64,000 bases of DNA, from positions 1-64,000 of the forward strand of contig NZ_ATAO01000057.1 in NCBI RefSeq assembly GCF_000455825.1, given 5' to 3'. The position numbers were made by a program, and so were the translations under genes. Below are positions 10,681 to 21,189 of this stretch, one piece after another (position 1 is the first letter of the stretch; every line of letters starts with the position of its first letter). The notes under the pieces are model-generated. The model was given only the letters and a program-made list of their open reading frames with translations. It ran no database searches and was not told where the DNA came from. This DNA is from Microbacterium maritypicum MF109. GTDB lineage: Bacteria; Actinomycetota; Actinomycetes; Actinomycetales; Microbacteriaceae.

Positions 10681-10681
10681 C

Positions 10682-11371
10682 ATGCCCACGCACCTGATCA
10701 CCGGTGCGGGTTCCGGCATCGGTGCAGTCCTCGCGCGCCGTCTGCTGGACCGTGGCGATGACGTGGTGGTGCTTGCCCGCGACGCCGGACGCGCCAGGCA
10801 GATCGCAGAGAGCCTTCTGGGAGCATCCGTCCTGGTCGCTGATCTGGCTCAGCCGGGTCGTCTGTCGTGGGCGCTGTCGAAGCAGCACCTGCCCGACCGG
10901 ATCGACTCGCTCGTGCACGTCGCCGGGGTCGTCGACCTCGGTGACGTGGCCGACCTCGCTCCCGCGTTGTGGGAACAGCAGCTGGCCGTGAACCTCGTGG
11001 CTCCTGCCGAGCTCACGCGCCTTCTGCTGCCCGTTCTGCGCGTGTCGCAAGGGCAGGTCGTATTCGTGAACTCGGGGGCGGGACTGCGTGCCAACGCCGG
11101 GTGGGCGGCATATGCGGCGTCGAAGCACGGTCTCCGGGCCCTCGCCGATGCGTTGCGAGCCGAGGAGGCCGCACACGGTGTGCGCGTGACCTCGATCTAT
11201 CCCGGTCGCACGGCCACTCCCATGCAGGAGCGTGTGCACCAGCAGGAGGGGCAGGACTACGACGCGGAGCGTTTCATCACCCCCGACGCCGTCGTCACGA
11301 CCATCCTCACCGCCCTCGATCTTCCGCGAGACGCGGAGATCACCGACCTCACGGTGCGGCCGGGTCGCTGA
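10682..11371 (+). CDS. SDR family oxidoreductase
   Basis: 229-aa short-chain dehydrogenase/reductase. The nucleotide-binding TGAGSGIG is at residues 6-13, and the catalytic Y-A-A-S-K is near residue 145 with Ser in VNSGAG upstream. The substrate cannot be read from sequence. It begins 1 nt after the rsfS stop, so it is probably the last gene of that operon, and it converges on the ABC ATPase gene with a 23-nt gap. Confidence 0.9.
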   Translation: MPTHLITGAGSGIGAVLARRLLDRGDDVVVLARDAGRARQIAESLLGASVLVADLAQPGRLSWALSKQHLPDRIDSLVHVAGVVDLGDVADLAPALWEQQLAVNLVAPAELTRLLLPVLRVSQGQVVFVNSGAGLRANAGWAAYAASKHGLRALADALRAEEAAHGVRVTSIYPGRTATPMQERVHQQEGQDYDAERFITPDAVVTTILTALDLPRDAEITDLTVRPGR

Positions 11372-11394
11372 TCCGGCCTCGTCGTACCGGACGG

Positions 11395-13062
<1,668 letters not shown>

Positions 13063-13083
13063 GCCAGCTTCTTTGTTCTGAAT

Positions 13084-13101
13084 TGTTTCGAACAGGAAAC
13101 A
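13084..13101. promoter_or_regulatory. Palindromic operator candidate
   Basis: TGTTTC, a 6-nt spacer and GAAACA form a perfect inverted repeat in an AT-rich stretch between the ATPase and dipeptidase genes. A second, overlapping pair is TGTTC (13074-13078) with GAACA (13090-13094). AT-rich palindromes of this size suit an Lrp/AsnC regulator, and one is encoded at 20050-21084. Confidence 0.5.
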
Positions 13102-13126
13102 TTTCAGCCGAAGATAATCACAATGG

Positions 13127-13155
13127 TTGACATCTGCGCCGAAATCCTCCAGATT
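13127..13155 (+). promoter_or_regulatory. Promoter of the peptidase-transporter operon
   Basis: A perfect TTGACA -35 at 13127-13132 is followed after 17 bp by a weak CAGATT -10 at 13150-13155. A strong -35 with a poor -10 suits an activated promoter, and the palindrome at 13084-13101 lies just upstream. Confidence 0.5.
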
Positions 13156-13219
13156 CGAGGAATCTCCCGCTCGTCGACCGGGAGGGGCACCCGCATCATC
13201 GAACCGAAGGAGCGCATCC

Positions 13220-14425
13220 GTGCTCGAACAAGCTGGCCGGTACACCGGCTACACCGCGTACGACTACCTGGAAGCCGGCAAGGACTACCGCGAGTTCCGC
13301 TACGCCAAGCAGATCGGCCGTGTGCCGGCCTACGACCTCGGGCTCAGTGCCGCGCAGCAGGAACGCACCGAACGTCTGCTTCGCGAAGAGACCGTGATCT
13401 CCCTGCACGAGCACGTGCAGGTCTTTCCCGAGGACATGGGCGAGCTGCGCGACCACATCCGCCAGGGCCGCGAACCCACCGGCTACCAGGGCCTCGCCCG
13501 CTCCGGGTTGACCGCCGTGTTCGACAACGGCATGGATGGCACCTGCTGCATCTCGAGCGATGCCGGCTGGAAGTACCAGGACGTGCTGTTCGACCTCGGC
13601 GTGCGCATGGCCGACCTCGCACACCAGGACTACGTGATCAAGGCCGAGTCGATCAAGGACATCCGTCACGCCGCCGAGACCGGACGGGTCGCGCACATCT
13701 TCGCGCTCGAAGCCTCGACCATGATCGAGAACGAGGTCGACCGCCTCGACGTCCTGTACGGCTTCGGCGTGCGGCAGATGGGCATCGCATACTCCGAGGC
13801 GAACATGCTCGGCGGCGGTCTCAAAGAGCGCGGAGACGGCGGGTTGACCTACTTCGGCGAGCGCGCGGTCGAGCGTATGAACAAGCTCGGCATCGCGATC
13901 GACATCTCCCACTCCGGTGACCAGACCTGTCTCGATGTGATCGCCCACTCGACCAAGCCGGTATTCATCACGCACGCCGGTGCGCGCGGCCTGTGGCCGA
14001 CGAACCGCATGAAGACGGATGAGACGATCATCGAATGCGCCAAGCGTGGCGGCGTGATCGGAATCGAGGCCGCCCCTCACACGACGATCTCCCCCCAGCA
14101 CCCGAAGCACTCCCTGGAATCGGTCATGGACCACTTCCAGTACTGCGTGGACCTGGTGGGACTCGAGCACGTCAGCTTCGGTCCTGACACGCTGTTCGGC
14201 GATCACGTCGGCCTGCACGACGCGTTCTCGTCGAACCTGTCGCTCGGGCAGGCACATGCGAACGTCGACTACGAGAAGCAGCCGTACGTCGACGGCATCG
14301 AGAACCCGGCCGAGGCCTTCTACAACATCATCGGCTGGCTCGTGAAGCACGACTACTCCGACGACGAGATTCGCGCCGTCGTCGGAGGGAACACCATGCG
14401 CGTACTCGAGGAGGTTTGGGTCTGA
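13220..14425 (+). CDS. M19-like membrane dipeptidase family hydrolase
   Basis: 401-aa member of the renal dipeptidase (peptidase M19) branch of the amidohydrolase fold. The expected zinc ligands can be placed: H63-x-H65, E164, H231 in ISHSG and H252 in ITHAG. The family usually has H-x-D at the first site; here it is H-E-H, so metal binding or substrate may differ. No signal peptide is visible, so it should act in the cytoplasm. The GTG at 13220 is chosen because GAAGGAG lies 7 nt upstream. It overlaps the binding-protein gene, suggesting that the imported compound is its substrate. Confidence 0.85.
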   Translation: MLEQAGRYTGYTAYDYLEAGKDYREFRYAKQIGRVPAYDLGLSAAQQERTERLLREETVISLHEHVQVFPEDMGELRDHIRQGREPTGYQGLARSGLTAVFDNGMDGTCCISSDAGWKYQDVLFDLGVRMADLAHQDYVIKAESIKDIRHAAETGRVAHIFALEASTMIENEVDRLDVLYGFGVRQMGIAYSEANMLGGGLKERGDGGLTYFGERAVERMNKLGIAIDISHSGDQTCLDVIAHSTKPVFITHAGARGLWPTNRMKTDETIIECAKRGGVIGIEAAPHTTISPQHPKHSLESVMDHFQYCVDLVGLEHVSFGPDTLFGDHVGLHDAFSSNLSLGQAHANVDYEKQPYVDGIENPAEAFYNIIGWLVKHDYSDDEIRAVVGGNTMRVLEEVWV

Positions 14426-16044
14426 TGAAGTACAGCAAGTTCCTCGCCCTCGGTGCGGCCGCGGCTCTCGCCGTCGGCCTCGCCGCGTGCGCCCCGTCCG
14501 CGCCGGAACCGGGGGAGTCATCCGGCTCCACCGGCCCCAGCGACGAGACGATCAGCATCGGCACGACGACAGATGTCGTGAACTTCAATCCGGTCCTCGG
14601 CAACAGCCGCACGGACTCGTGGATCACGAACCTGATGTATCCGCATCTGCTGAGCATCAGCGACGACGGCACCAAGGAAGCCCACGTGGCCACCGACTGG
14701 GGCTACGTGGACGACACCACCGGCTTCTACGAGATCCGCGACGATCTCACCTGGAGCGATGGTGAGCCCCTCACCGCCGAGGACGTCGCCTGGACGCTGA
14801 ACGCCGTCAAGCGCGATCAGGCTCCTGGCACGTTCTACGGGCAGCTGGGCAACCTCGACACCGCGACCGCGGTGTCGGAAACCCGCGTCGAGCTCGCCCT
14901 CACCCAGCCCGACTCCTCGATCGTCGAAGAGATCGGCTTCTGGGGCGTCGTCGTTCCGAAGCACGTGTTCGAGCCGCAGGGGTCGATCGCCGAGTTCGCG
15001 AACGACGGCAGCGCCGGAGGCTGGGTGGGCATGGGGCCGTTCATCATGAGCGACTTCCAGGTCGGTCAGCACTACACGCTGAAGCGCGTCGAGGACTACC
15101 CGCTCGTCAAGGGCGGCGTCCCCGGGCCCGCCGAGGTCGTGTACCGCGTGTACCCGGACGTGAACACCGAGATCCTGGCGCTGCAGAGCGGCGAGATCGA
15201 CGTGATCGCGAATGCGCTGCCACCCGCACAGGTCGAGCAGCTCAGCAGCACCGACGGCCTCCAGGTCGTCGAGGCGCCCGGGCTCGGCTACGCGCACCTG
15301 GTCTACAACATGGACAAGCCCGACCTCGCGAAGACCGAGGTGCGACAGGCTCTGGCCCATGCGGTCGACTATGACGCGATCCGCACCGTCGTGCTGCAGG
15401 GGCAGGCCGTCTCGACAGGTTCCAGCGCTCTGATGCCAGTGCTCGCGAAGTACTACGACAAGTCGGTGAAGGAGTACGAGTTCGATCCCGAGAAGTCGCG
15501 CTCCCTCATGGAGAAGGCCGGTTACACGGCAGACGCGAACGGGAATTTCCCCGTCTCGTTCCGGCTGATCTACTCGCTGCAGGACAGCGTGACCAGCCAA
15601 TGGGCGCAGATGGTGAAGGACAGCGCGGCGGAGGCCGGCATCACGATCGAGCTGCAGGGCACCGAGCGCAACACATACCTCTCGATGACCAGCGAGGGCG
15701 ACTACGACATCTACGCGGGCAACTTCGCGATCATGGACGATCCGGTGACGAACTTCTCGCTGTCGTACCTTCCCGGCGGTGCGATCAACTACACCCATGT
15801 CGACGACGCCGACCTGAACGCGCTGATCGAGGAGGGCATGGTGACGTTCGACGAGGACGAGAAGATCTCGATCATGCGTGAGGCGAACAAGATCGTGCAC
15901 GAGCAGGTCTACGACAACATCATGTACACGCAGAACCTGTTCTTCGCGGCCAGCGACGAATGGGCCGGCTTCATCTCGAAGCCGAGCGAGCTGCTCTCGA
16001 TCGTGAACCCGCTCTCGCTCGCGAGCGCGCACCCGGTCGAGTAA
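14425..16044 (+). CDS. Peptide-type ABC transporter substrate-binding lipoprotein
   Basis: 539-aa family 5 extracellular solute-binding protein (the DppA/OppA type). A lipoprotein signal peptide ends in GLAAC at about residue 20, so the protein is anchored on the outer face of the membrane. The W-S-D-G-E-P-L-T-A-E-D segment typical of the family is present. Its ATG overlaps the dipeptidase stop (TGATG), with the ribosome-binding site GAGGAGG inside that gene. Ligands of this family include peptides, opines, nickel and sugars, so the substrate is open. Confidence 0.93.
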   Translation: MKYSKFLALGAAAALAVGLAACAPSAPEPGESSGSTGPSDETISIGTTTDVVNFNPVLGNSRTDSWITNLMYPHLLSISDDGTKEAHVATDWGYVDDTTGFYEIRDDLTWSDGEPLTAEDVAWTLNAVKRDQAPGTFYGQLGNLDTATAVSETRVELALTQPDSSIVEEIGFWGVVVPKHVFEPQGSIAEFANDGSAGGWVGMGPFIMSDFQVGQHYTLKRVEDYPLVKGGVPGPAEVVYRVYPDVNTEILALQSGEIDVIANALPPAQVEQLSSTDGLQVVEAPGLGYAHLVYNMDKPDLAKTEVRQALAHAVDYDAIRTVVLQGQAVSTGSSALMPVLAKYYDKSVKEYEFDPEKSRSLMEKAGYTADANGNFPVSFRLIYSLQDSVTSQWAQMVKDSAAEAGITIELQGTERNTYLSMTSEGDYDIYAGNFAIMDDPVTNFSLSYLPGGAINYTHVDDADLNALIEEGMVTFDEDEKISIMREANKIVHEQVYDNIMYTQNLFFAASDEWAGFISKPSELLSIVNPLSLASAHPVE

Positions 16045-16076
16045 CAACCACTGAAATCTCGAGGAAGGTCGCCCGG

Positions 16077-17039
16077 GTGTCCCGAGCATCGTTCATTCTC
16101 CGTCGCGTGGGTCGAGGTCTGCTCACGATCTGGTTCGCCGTGACCGTGACGTTCCTGCTCCTGCGTCTGCTTCCCGGCGACCCGGCCCTGGCGCTGGCGA
16201 GTCCGAACATGACGGACGACATCCGGGCGACCATCCTCGAGCAGTACGGGCTGGACCAGCCCCTGATCGTGCAATACGGGCTCTACATGTGGCAGCTGCT
16301 GCAGGGCAACCTCGGCATCTCGTTCACGCAGTCGATCCCGGTCACCGATGTCCTCATGCAGCGGCTGCCGTGGACCCTTCTCCTGACGATCACGGCACTG
16401 GTGCTCACGATCCTCATCGGCGTTCCACTCGGCGTCGCGGCCGCGTCCCACAAGGGGCGCTTCATCGACAGGGCGGTGCAGGTGGTCGGCGTGACGGGGC
16501 AGTCCCTGTTCGTCCCGAGCGTCGCCATCCTCCTGCTCTTCGTGTTCGGGTTGAACCTCGGATGGTTCCCGATCGGAGGTGCCTACACCAACAACACCTA
16601 CGGCTTCGAGTGGTACCTCAGCGTCGCGCAGCACCTCGTCCTCCCGGCGGTGTCGCTCATGCTCATCCAGGTCGGCTCCTACGTGCTCACGATGCGTTCG
16701 ACGCTGATCGAGACGCTCGGCGAGGACTACATCCTCCTGGCGAAGGCGAACGGCATCCGTGGCAGCCGCATCCTCTGGAAGCACGCCCTGCGCAACGCCC
16801 TGCTCCCCACCACGACCCTGATCGGCCTGCAACTCGGATTCCTGGTCGGCGGTGCAGTACTCACCGAGACCGTGTTCGCCTATCCGGGCATCGGGCGCGG
16901 GATCTACGAGGCCGTCACACAGCTCGACTTCCCCGTGCTGCAGGGCGCCTTCCTCATGCTCGCCATCACCGTCGTGGTCGCCAACACGATCACCGACATC
17001 ATCTACGGCTACCTGGACCCGAGAGTGAAGACCTCATGA
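16077..17039 (+). CDS. Peptide-type ABC transporter permease (DppB-like)
   Basis: 320-aa inner-membrane permease with six hydrophobic segments and an N-terminal FILRRVGRGLLTIW, typical of DppB. The cytoplasmic coupling motif around YILLAKANGIRG contacts the ATPase. The GTG at 16077 has GAGGAAGG 8 nt upstream; the earlier frame overlaps the previous gene and is not coding. It ends in an ATGA overlap with the second permease. Confidence 0.93.
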   Translation: MSRASFILRRVGRGLLTIWFAVTVTFLLLRLLPGDPALALASPNMTDDIRATILEQYGLDQPLIVQYGLYMWQLLQGNLGISFTQSIPVTDVLMQRLPWTLLLTITALVLTILIGVPLGVAAASHKGRFIDRAVQVVGVTGQSLFVPSVAILLLFVFGLNLGWFPIGGAYTNNTYGFEWYLSVAQHLVLPAVSLMLIQVGSYVLTMRSTLIETLGEDYILLAKANGIRGSRILWKHALRNALLPTTTLIGLQLGFLVGGAVLTETVFAYPGIGRGIYEAVTQLDFPVLQGAFLMLAITVVVANTITDIIYGYLDPRVKTS

Positions 17040-17935
17040 CCGCTCCGATGCCCGCCTCAGAGACCCTCGCTCCGAGCGAGCCGACCGCCGCCGGCAGCGA
17101 GCGGGCGAGCGCGCACACCTGGCGCGCTTTCCGCCGGGACCCGCTCGGCATGATCTCGCTCGGGCTGCTGATCCTGCTGGTGATCGTGGCTCTCGCGGCG
17201 CCGCTGATCGCGCCCTATCCCGCCAGCTACGGACCGGACGTCCTGCGTCCGCCGAGCGGCGACCACTGGTTCGGTACCGACGCACTGGGCCGCGATGTCT
17301 TCTCCGAGGTGATCTGGGGAACGCAGCAGAGTGTGCTCGTCGCGGTGGCCGCCTCGCTGATCGCGATCGTCTTCGGCACGATCATCGCTGTTCTCGGCGC
17401 CTACTTCCGCAAGCTCGACAGCTTTATCAGCGTGATCGTCGACATGACGCTCTCGCTGCCGGTGCTCCCGCTCATGATCCTGATCGCCGCGCTCGTGGGG
17501 CCGAGCACGTCGACGATCATCTTCGTGGTCGCCGCGTTCTCCTGGCCGGAGGTCACCCGTCTCGTGCGCTCGCAGGCGCTGACCGTGGTCGGGCTGCCCT
17601 ATGTCGATGCCTCGCGCCTGATGACCACCTCTCCGGTCTGGATCATCACGAAACACGTCCTCCCCGCCGTCACGCCGGTGGTCGTGGTGTCCGTGGTCGT
17701 GACCGCCTCGCGGGCCGTGCTCTCGGCCGCCGGACTCGCCTTCCTCGGCCTCGGCGACCCGACGACCTGGTCCTGGGGTCGCATCCTCTACGAGGCGCAG
17801 CAGGCCGGCGCGATGGTCAGTGCCTGGTGGCTGACGCTGTTCCCCTCGATCGCGATCCTCATCCTGGTGCTGTCCGCGACCCTGTTGTCGATCGCCTACA
17901 ACGATGCGCGCAACCCGCGCCACCTCGCCCGATAG
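17036..17935 (+). CDS. Peptide-type ABC transporter permease (DppC-like)
   Basis: 299-aa permease with an N-terminal cytoplasmic extension, the RRDPLGMISLG entry to the first membrane segment, and the periplasmic HWFGTDALGRDVFS motif diagnostic of DppC. Six hydrophobic segments follow. It overlaps the DppB-like gene by 4 nt and precedes the M24 gene by 9 nt. Confidence 0.93.
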   Translation: MTAPMPASETLAPSEPTAAGSERASAHTWRAFRRDPLGMISLGLLILLVIVALAAPLIAPYPASYGPDVLRPPSGDHWFGTDALGRDVFSEVIWGTQQSVLVAVAASLIAIVFGTIIAVLGAYFRKLDSFISVIVDMTLSLPVLPLMILIAALVGPSTSTIIFVVAAFSWPEVTRLVRSQALTVVGLPYVDASRLMTTSPVWIITKHVLPAVTPVVVVSVVVTASRAVLSAAGLAFLGLGDPTTWSWGRILYEAQQAGAMVSAWWLTLFPSIAILILVLSATLLSIAYNDARNPRHLAR

Positions 17936-17944
17936 GAGCCGGAG

Positions 17945-19123
17945 ATGACCGAGTTCGACCAGCGGCTCGCGCCCGAGTTCTTCGATCGCGTGCAGACCGG
18001 TGTCCGCGACCGGATGGGGGCGCAGGGCTTCGACGCCTTCCTCACCGACCATCCGGAGGACATCGCGTACCTCACCGGCTTCTTCCACCACCCTTCCGAG
18101 CGTCCGGTGGCGATCTGGATCGAGGCGAACGGCAGGGTGGTGATGCTGTTGCCCGAACTGGAACGCGAGTACGCAGAGTCGCAGTCCGCGAGGGCAGAAC
18201 TGGTGGCGTTCTTCGAGTTCCCCGGAGTCGTTGCACCGTTCGAGGCTCTGGCTCGCGCGGTCTCGCCGCGGGGGCGGGTCGGGTTCGCGTCGTCCATGCC
18301 GTTCTCCCGTCTCTCGGCGGCGAGGGAGGCGATGCCCGGAGCCGATCTCGTCGCCTCGGATCTGTTGACCCGCGCCCGTTTCGTGAAGTTCCCCGAGGAG
18401 GTGACCCTGCACCGCGAGGCCGCCCGCGTGACGGATCGGATGCTCGAGGCCGGGGTTTCGCTGGTGGTCGAGGCCGTCGCAGCCGGGGGAGAGCTCCCCA
18501 CCGAGGCCGAGCTCGAGCGTCACGTCACGGCGACGGGTACCGGCATCATGTACGCAGAGCACCGCAACGTGGTGGTGGCCTCCCTGCTCGCCGGCGGGCT
18601 GGTCTACTCCGGCGCGAACTCCGCCTTCCCACACGGGCTCCCGTCGGTGAACCGCCTCAAAGCCGGCGACACCTTCATGCTGTCGTTGGGCTGCGCGGTG
18701 GGCGGTCGCTTCATCGAGGGCGAGCGCACCTTCGTGCTGGGCGAGCCCACGGCGGAGCAGCGGCGCTACCACGACACGATCAACGCGGCGCAGCAGCTCG
18801 GGCGTGAGACCATCCGCGCCGGGCTCGAGTGTCGCGAAGCCAACCGCCTCTGTCTCGACGTGATCCGCGGTGCCGGACTCGGCGCGTTCATCCGGCATCG
18901 TCAAGGACACGGAATCGGTCTCGGCATGCACGAGGCGCCCTGGCTGGAAGACGGCGATGCGACGCTGCTGGAGGCGGGCATGGTCGTCTCGAACGAGCCG
19001 GGCATCTACGTCCCACAGCACGCGGGGTACCGCATCAGCGACAGCATGCTCGTGACGGACACCGGCGCCGAACCTCTGACCACCTACCCCCGCAGTCTCG
19101 ACGACTGCACCATCGCGCTCTGA
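17945..19123 (+). CDS. M24 (pita-bread fold) hydrolase with degenerate metal site
   Basis: 392-aa protein with the two-domain aminopeptidase P/creatinase architecture: an N-terminal creatinase-like domain (about 1-145) and a pita-bread domain. Aligned with the usual five metal ligands D, D, H, E, E, it has S247, E258, H322, E351 and S365, so three are replaced. The FPHG and GHGIGLGMHE motifs remain. This is the pattern of metal-free members such as creatinase rather than of X-Pro aminopeptidases. It probably cleaves a C-N bond in the compound brought in by the neighbouring transporter. GGAG precedes the ATG. Confidence 0.85.
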   Translation: MTEFDQRLAPEFFDRVQTGVRDRMGAQGFDAFLTDHPEDIAYLTGFFHHPSERPVAIWIEANGRVVMLLPELEREYAESQSARAELVAFFEFPGVVAPFEALARAVSPRGRVGFASSMPFSRLSAAREAMPGADLVASDLLTRARFVKFPEEVTLHREAARVTDRMLEAGVSLVVEAVAAGGELPTEAELERHVTATGTGIMYAEHRNVVVASLLAGGLVYSGANSAFPHGLPSVNRLKAGDTFMLSLGCAVGGRFIEGERTFVLGEPTAEQRRYHDTINAAQQLGRETIRAGLECREANRLCLDVIRGAGLGAFIRHRQGHGIGLGMHEAPWLEDGDATLLEAGMVVSNEPGIYVPQHAGYRISDSMLVTDTGAEPLTTYPRSLDDCTIAL

Positions 19124-19153
19124 CGCCCCGGAATCCGAGAGAGAGAAGAGAAC

Positions 19154-20053
19154 ATGACATCGACACCGCCGGTATCGCCGGAGTTCGCCGCAGCCACCAG
19201 CACCCACGAGTGGGTCGAGATCAACGGCAACCACCTGGCCGTCGAGGTGCTCGGTCCTGAGGGGGCGCCCGTCATCATCACCCACCACGGTGCTCCTGGT
19301 CTCGGTTCCCGTGCGGAACCGCGTGCCAGCTTCGGGCGCCTGGCCGACGAGTACCGCGTCGTGGTGTTCGATGCGCGCGGGAGCGGCCAGAGCGACGGGG
19401 AAGGCGTCTACAGCCACGAGCAGTGGGCGGCGGACATCGATGGTCTGCGGGAATGGATCGGCGCCGAGAAGATCGTGATGGCGGGGGGCTCGTACGGCGG
19501 CTTCATGGCCATGGAGTACGCGCTGCGATACCCGGAGCGGGTGGCGGCCATCGTGCTGCGCGACACTTCGCCGGACAACTCCAACGCCCATCTGGCTCGC
19601 GAGAACGCGCTCGCCTCCGACCGCGTGACGATCGACATGGAGAAGTTCGATCGCATCGACGTGGGACAGGTCCACGACGATGAAGACCTCAAGGACTGCT
19701 GGCGCGAGATCCTGCCTCTGTACGACTTCGTCTACGATCCGGAGGCGACCGAGCGCAAGGTGCAGGCCACGCCGTACCGCTACCGCGCGCACAACTACGC
19801 CTTCTCGGTGAACCTCCCGAATTATGACCTCAAGCCACGGCTGCACGAGATCGGTGTGCCGACACTCATCACCGTGGGCCGGACGGACTGGATCACGCCA
19901 GTATCGTGTAGCCAGACGATCGCCGATCTCATCCCGGACTCCGAGATGGTGGTGTTCGAGAAATCGGGGCACTCCCCGCAGATCGAGGAGGCAGAGGCGT
20001 GGACGAAGACCGTGCGCACGTTCCTGCACCGGGTGTACCCGCCGACCCGATGA
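19154..20053 (+). CDS. Alpha/beta hydrolase, proline iminopeptidase-like
   Basis: 299-aa serine hydrolase. The nucleophile elbow GGSYGG is near residue 113, the oxyanion region is THHGAPG, the acid is D in GRTDWITP, and the base is H in KSGHSPQ. The DARGSGQS segment resembles the D-x-RG-x-G-x-S motif of proline iminopeptidases. No signal peptide is seen. It lies in the peptidase operon and overlaps the regulator gene (ATGA). An N-terminal amino-acid or ester hydrolase role fits the context. Confidence 0.85.
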   Translation: MTSTPPVSPEFAAATSTHEWVEINGNHLAVEVLGPEGAPVIITHHGAPGLGSRAEPRASFGRLADEYRVVVFDARGSGQSDGEGVYSHEQWAADIDGLREWIGAEKIVMAGGSYGGFMAMEYALRYPERVAAIVLRDTSPDNSNAHLARENALASDRVTIDMEKFDRIDVGQVHDDEDLKDCWREILPLYDFVYDPEATERKVQATPYRYRAHNYAFSVNLPNYDLKPRLHEIGVPTLITVGRTDWITPVSCSQTIADLIPDSEMVVFEKSGHSPQIEEAEAWTKTVRTFLHRVYPPTR

Positions 20054-21084
20054 GCAGTGTTCACCTGACGAGAGAAGTGAACGACCTCGACCGACGGATC
20101 GTCGTAGCGCTGCAGCAGGACGGGCGCGCAAGCTGGACATCGATCGCGGAGTTCGCCGGAGCATCGGTCTCGACCGTCACGCGACGCGGCCAGCAGCTGC
20201 TGGCGGAAGGGCTGGTGCGTGTAGGGATCGTGCCGACCCTGGGCAGCGAAGGGCACGTGGAGACCTTCTTCGTGCGCATCAACTGCACACCGGGGTCGCA
20301 GTTGAGTGTCGCGCAGGCGCTGATCGGCTCGCCCTACGTGCGCTTCGTGACCTTGGTGACCGGCAAGTTCGACGTGTTCGCCGAGGTCGTCATCCCGGGC
20401 GACTCCGCGACGTATGCGCATGTCCTCACCGATCTGCAGGCGATCCCGGGCGTCGAACGGTGGCGCAGCGACCTGGTCGTGCACACGTACAAGGTGAGCT
20501 TCGACTGGGGGCGGCAGCTCTACGACGCCCATGCCGAGGCTGCAAGCGACCCGCAGTCGTACATGCCCGCGCCGAACACTTGCGATCCCACGCACTTCGA
20601 TGACGCCGACCGGGCCATCGTCGAAGAGCTGCGTCACAACGGCCGTGCGTCGTTCCAGTCGATCGGCGACACGCTCGACATGAACGAGAGCAGCGTGCGC
20701 CGTCGCTACGAGCGGATGCGCAACGCCGGATGCCTGACCACCGTGACGATGGTGCCGGCATCGGCACTGGGGATGAGTGCCGAGACACTGTTGATCCTGC
20801 GGGTAGAACCGTCGCGGATCGCCTCCGTCGCCCAGACGCTCGCCCATCACGTGTCGGTGCGATTCCTCGCCGCGGCGTTGGAGGAGAACTCGCTCTATTG
20901 CGAGATCATCCTTCCGAGCACCGAGACCCTGCACGACTTCCTCACCGGGACCATCGCGCACCTCAAGGGAGTTCGCGGATGGAATGCGGCGATGGAGCTC
21001 GTCTTCATGAAGCGCGGCTTCATCGAGACGCCGTGGTGGCGGGCCCAGGTGGCCTCGGCAGGGGCTGTGGACGCCGGGTCGTAG
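20050..21084 (+). CDS. Tandem Lrp/AsnC family transcriptional regulator
   Basis: 344-aa protein made of two Lrp/AsnC units in one chain. The first helix-turn-helix is at about residues 12-60 (LDRRIVVALQQDGRASW), followed by a RAM-like sensor region. A second helix-turn-helix is at about 190-240 (ADRAIVEELRHNGRASF), with its own sensor region. Classical Lrp proteins are about 150 aa. Being translationally coupled to the hydrolase, it is the likely local regulator, with the palindrome at 13084-13101 a candidate site. Confidence 0.88.
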   Translation: MSSVHLTREVNDLDRRIVVALQQDGRASWTSIAEFAGASVSTVTRRGQQLLAEGLVRVGIVPTLGSEGHVETFFVRINCTPGSQLSVAQALIGSPYVRFVTLVTGKFDVFAEVVIPGDSATYAHVLTDLQAIPGVERWRSDLVVHTYKVSFDWGRQLYDAHAEAASDPQSYMPAPNTCDPTHFDDADRAIVEELRHNGRASFQSIGDTLDMNESSVRRRYERMRNAGCLTTVTMVPASALGMSAETLLILRVEPSRIASVAQTLAHHVSVRFLAAALEENSLYCEIILPSTETLHDFLTGTIAHLKGVRGWNAAMELVFMKRGFIETPWWRAQVASAGAVDAGS

Positions 21085-21154
21085 CCCCGGGTTTCCGTGA
21101 CGGCACCCTCCGCGCGTGGTGTCAAGGGGCTTCCCCGGGCGCGGTTTGTGGCGC

Positions 21155-21174
21155 ACTCTCTGTGGAGAGAGAGT
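21155..21174 (+). promoter_or_regulatory. Hairpin just upstream of a ribosome-binding site
   Basis: ACTCTCT and AGAGAGT form a 7-bp stem with a 6-nt loop, ending a few nucleotides before the GGAGGG ribosome-binding site of the 94-aa gene. It could affect translation; the rest of the 105-nt gap shows nothing else clear. Confidence 0.35.
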
Positions 21175-21189
21175 CCTGGAGGGCCCCAC

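Noticed and set aside
13127..13219. A TTG start 31 codons upstream of the M19-like gene
   Set aside because: That TTG is part of a perfect TTGACA -35 box, and the GTG at 13220 has a strong ribosome-binding site.
16289..17035. An N-terminal extension of the second permease covering the first permease gene
   Set aside because: It is in another frame of the DppB-like gene with Arg/His-rich translation. The ATGA overlap at 17036 gives a normal DppC-like length.
17057..20164. A 1035-codon minus-strand open frame across the M24 and hydrolase genes
   Set aside because: It runs antisense to three well-supported genes and its translation is rich in Arg, His, Asp and Gly with no domain, as expected for a shadow frame.
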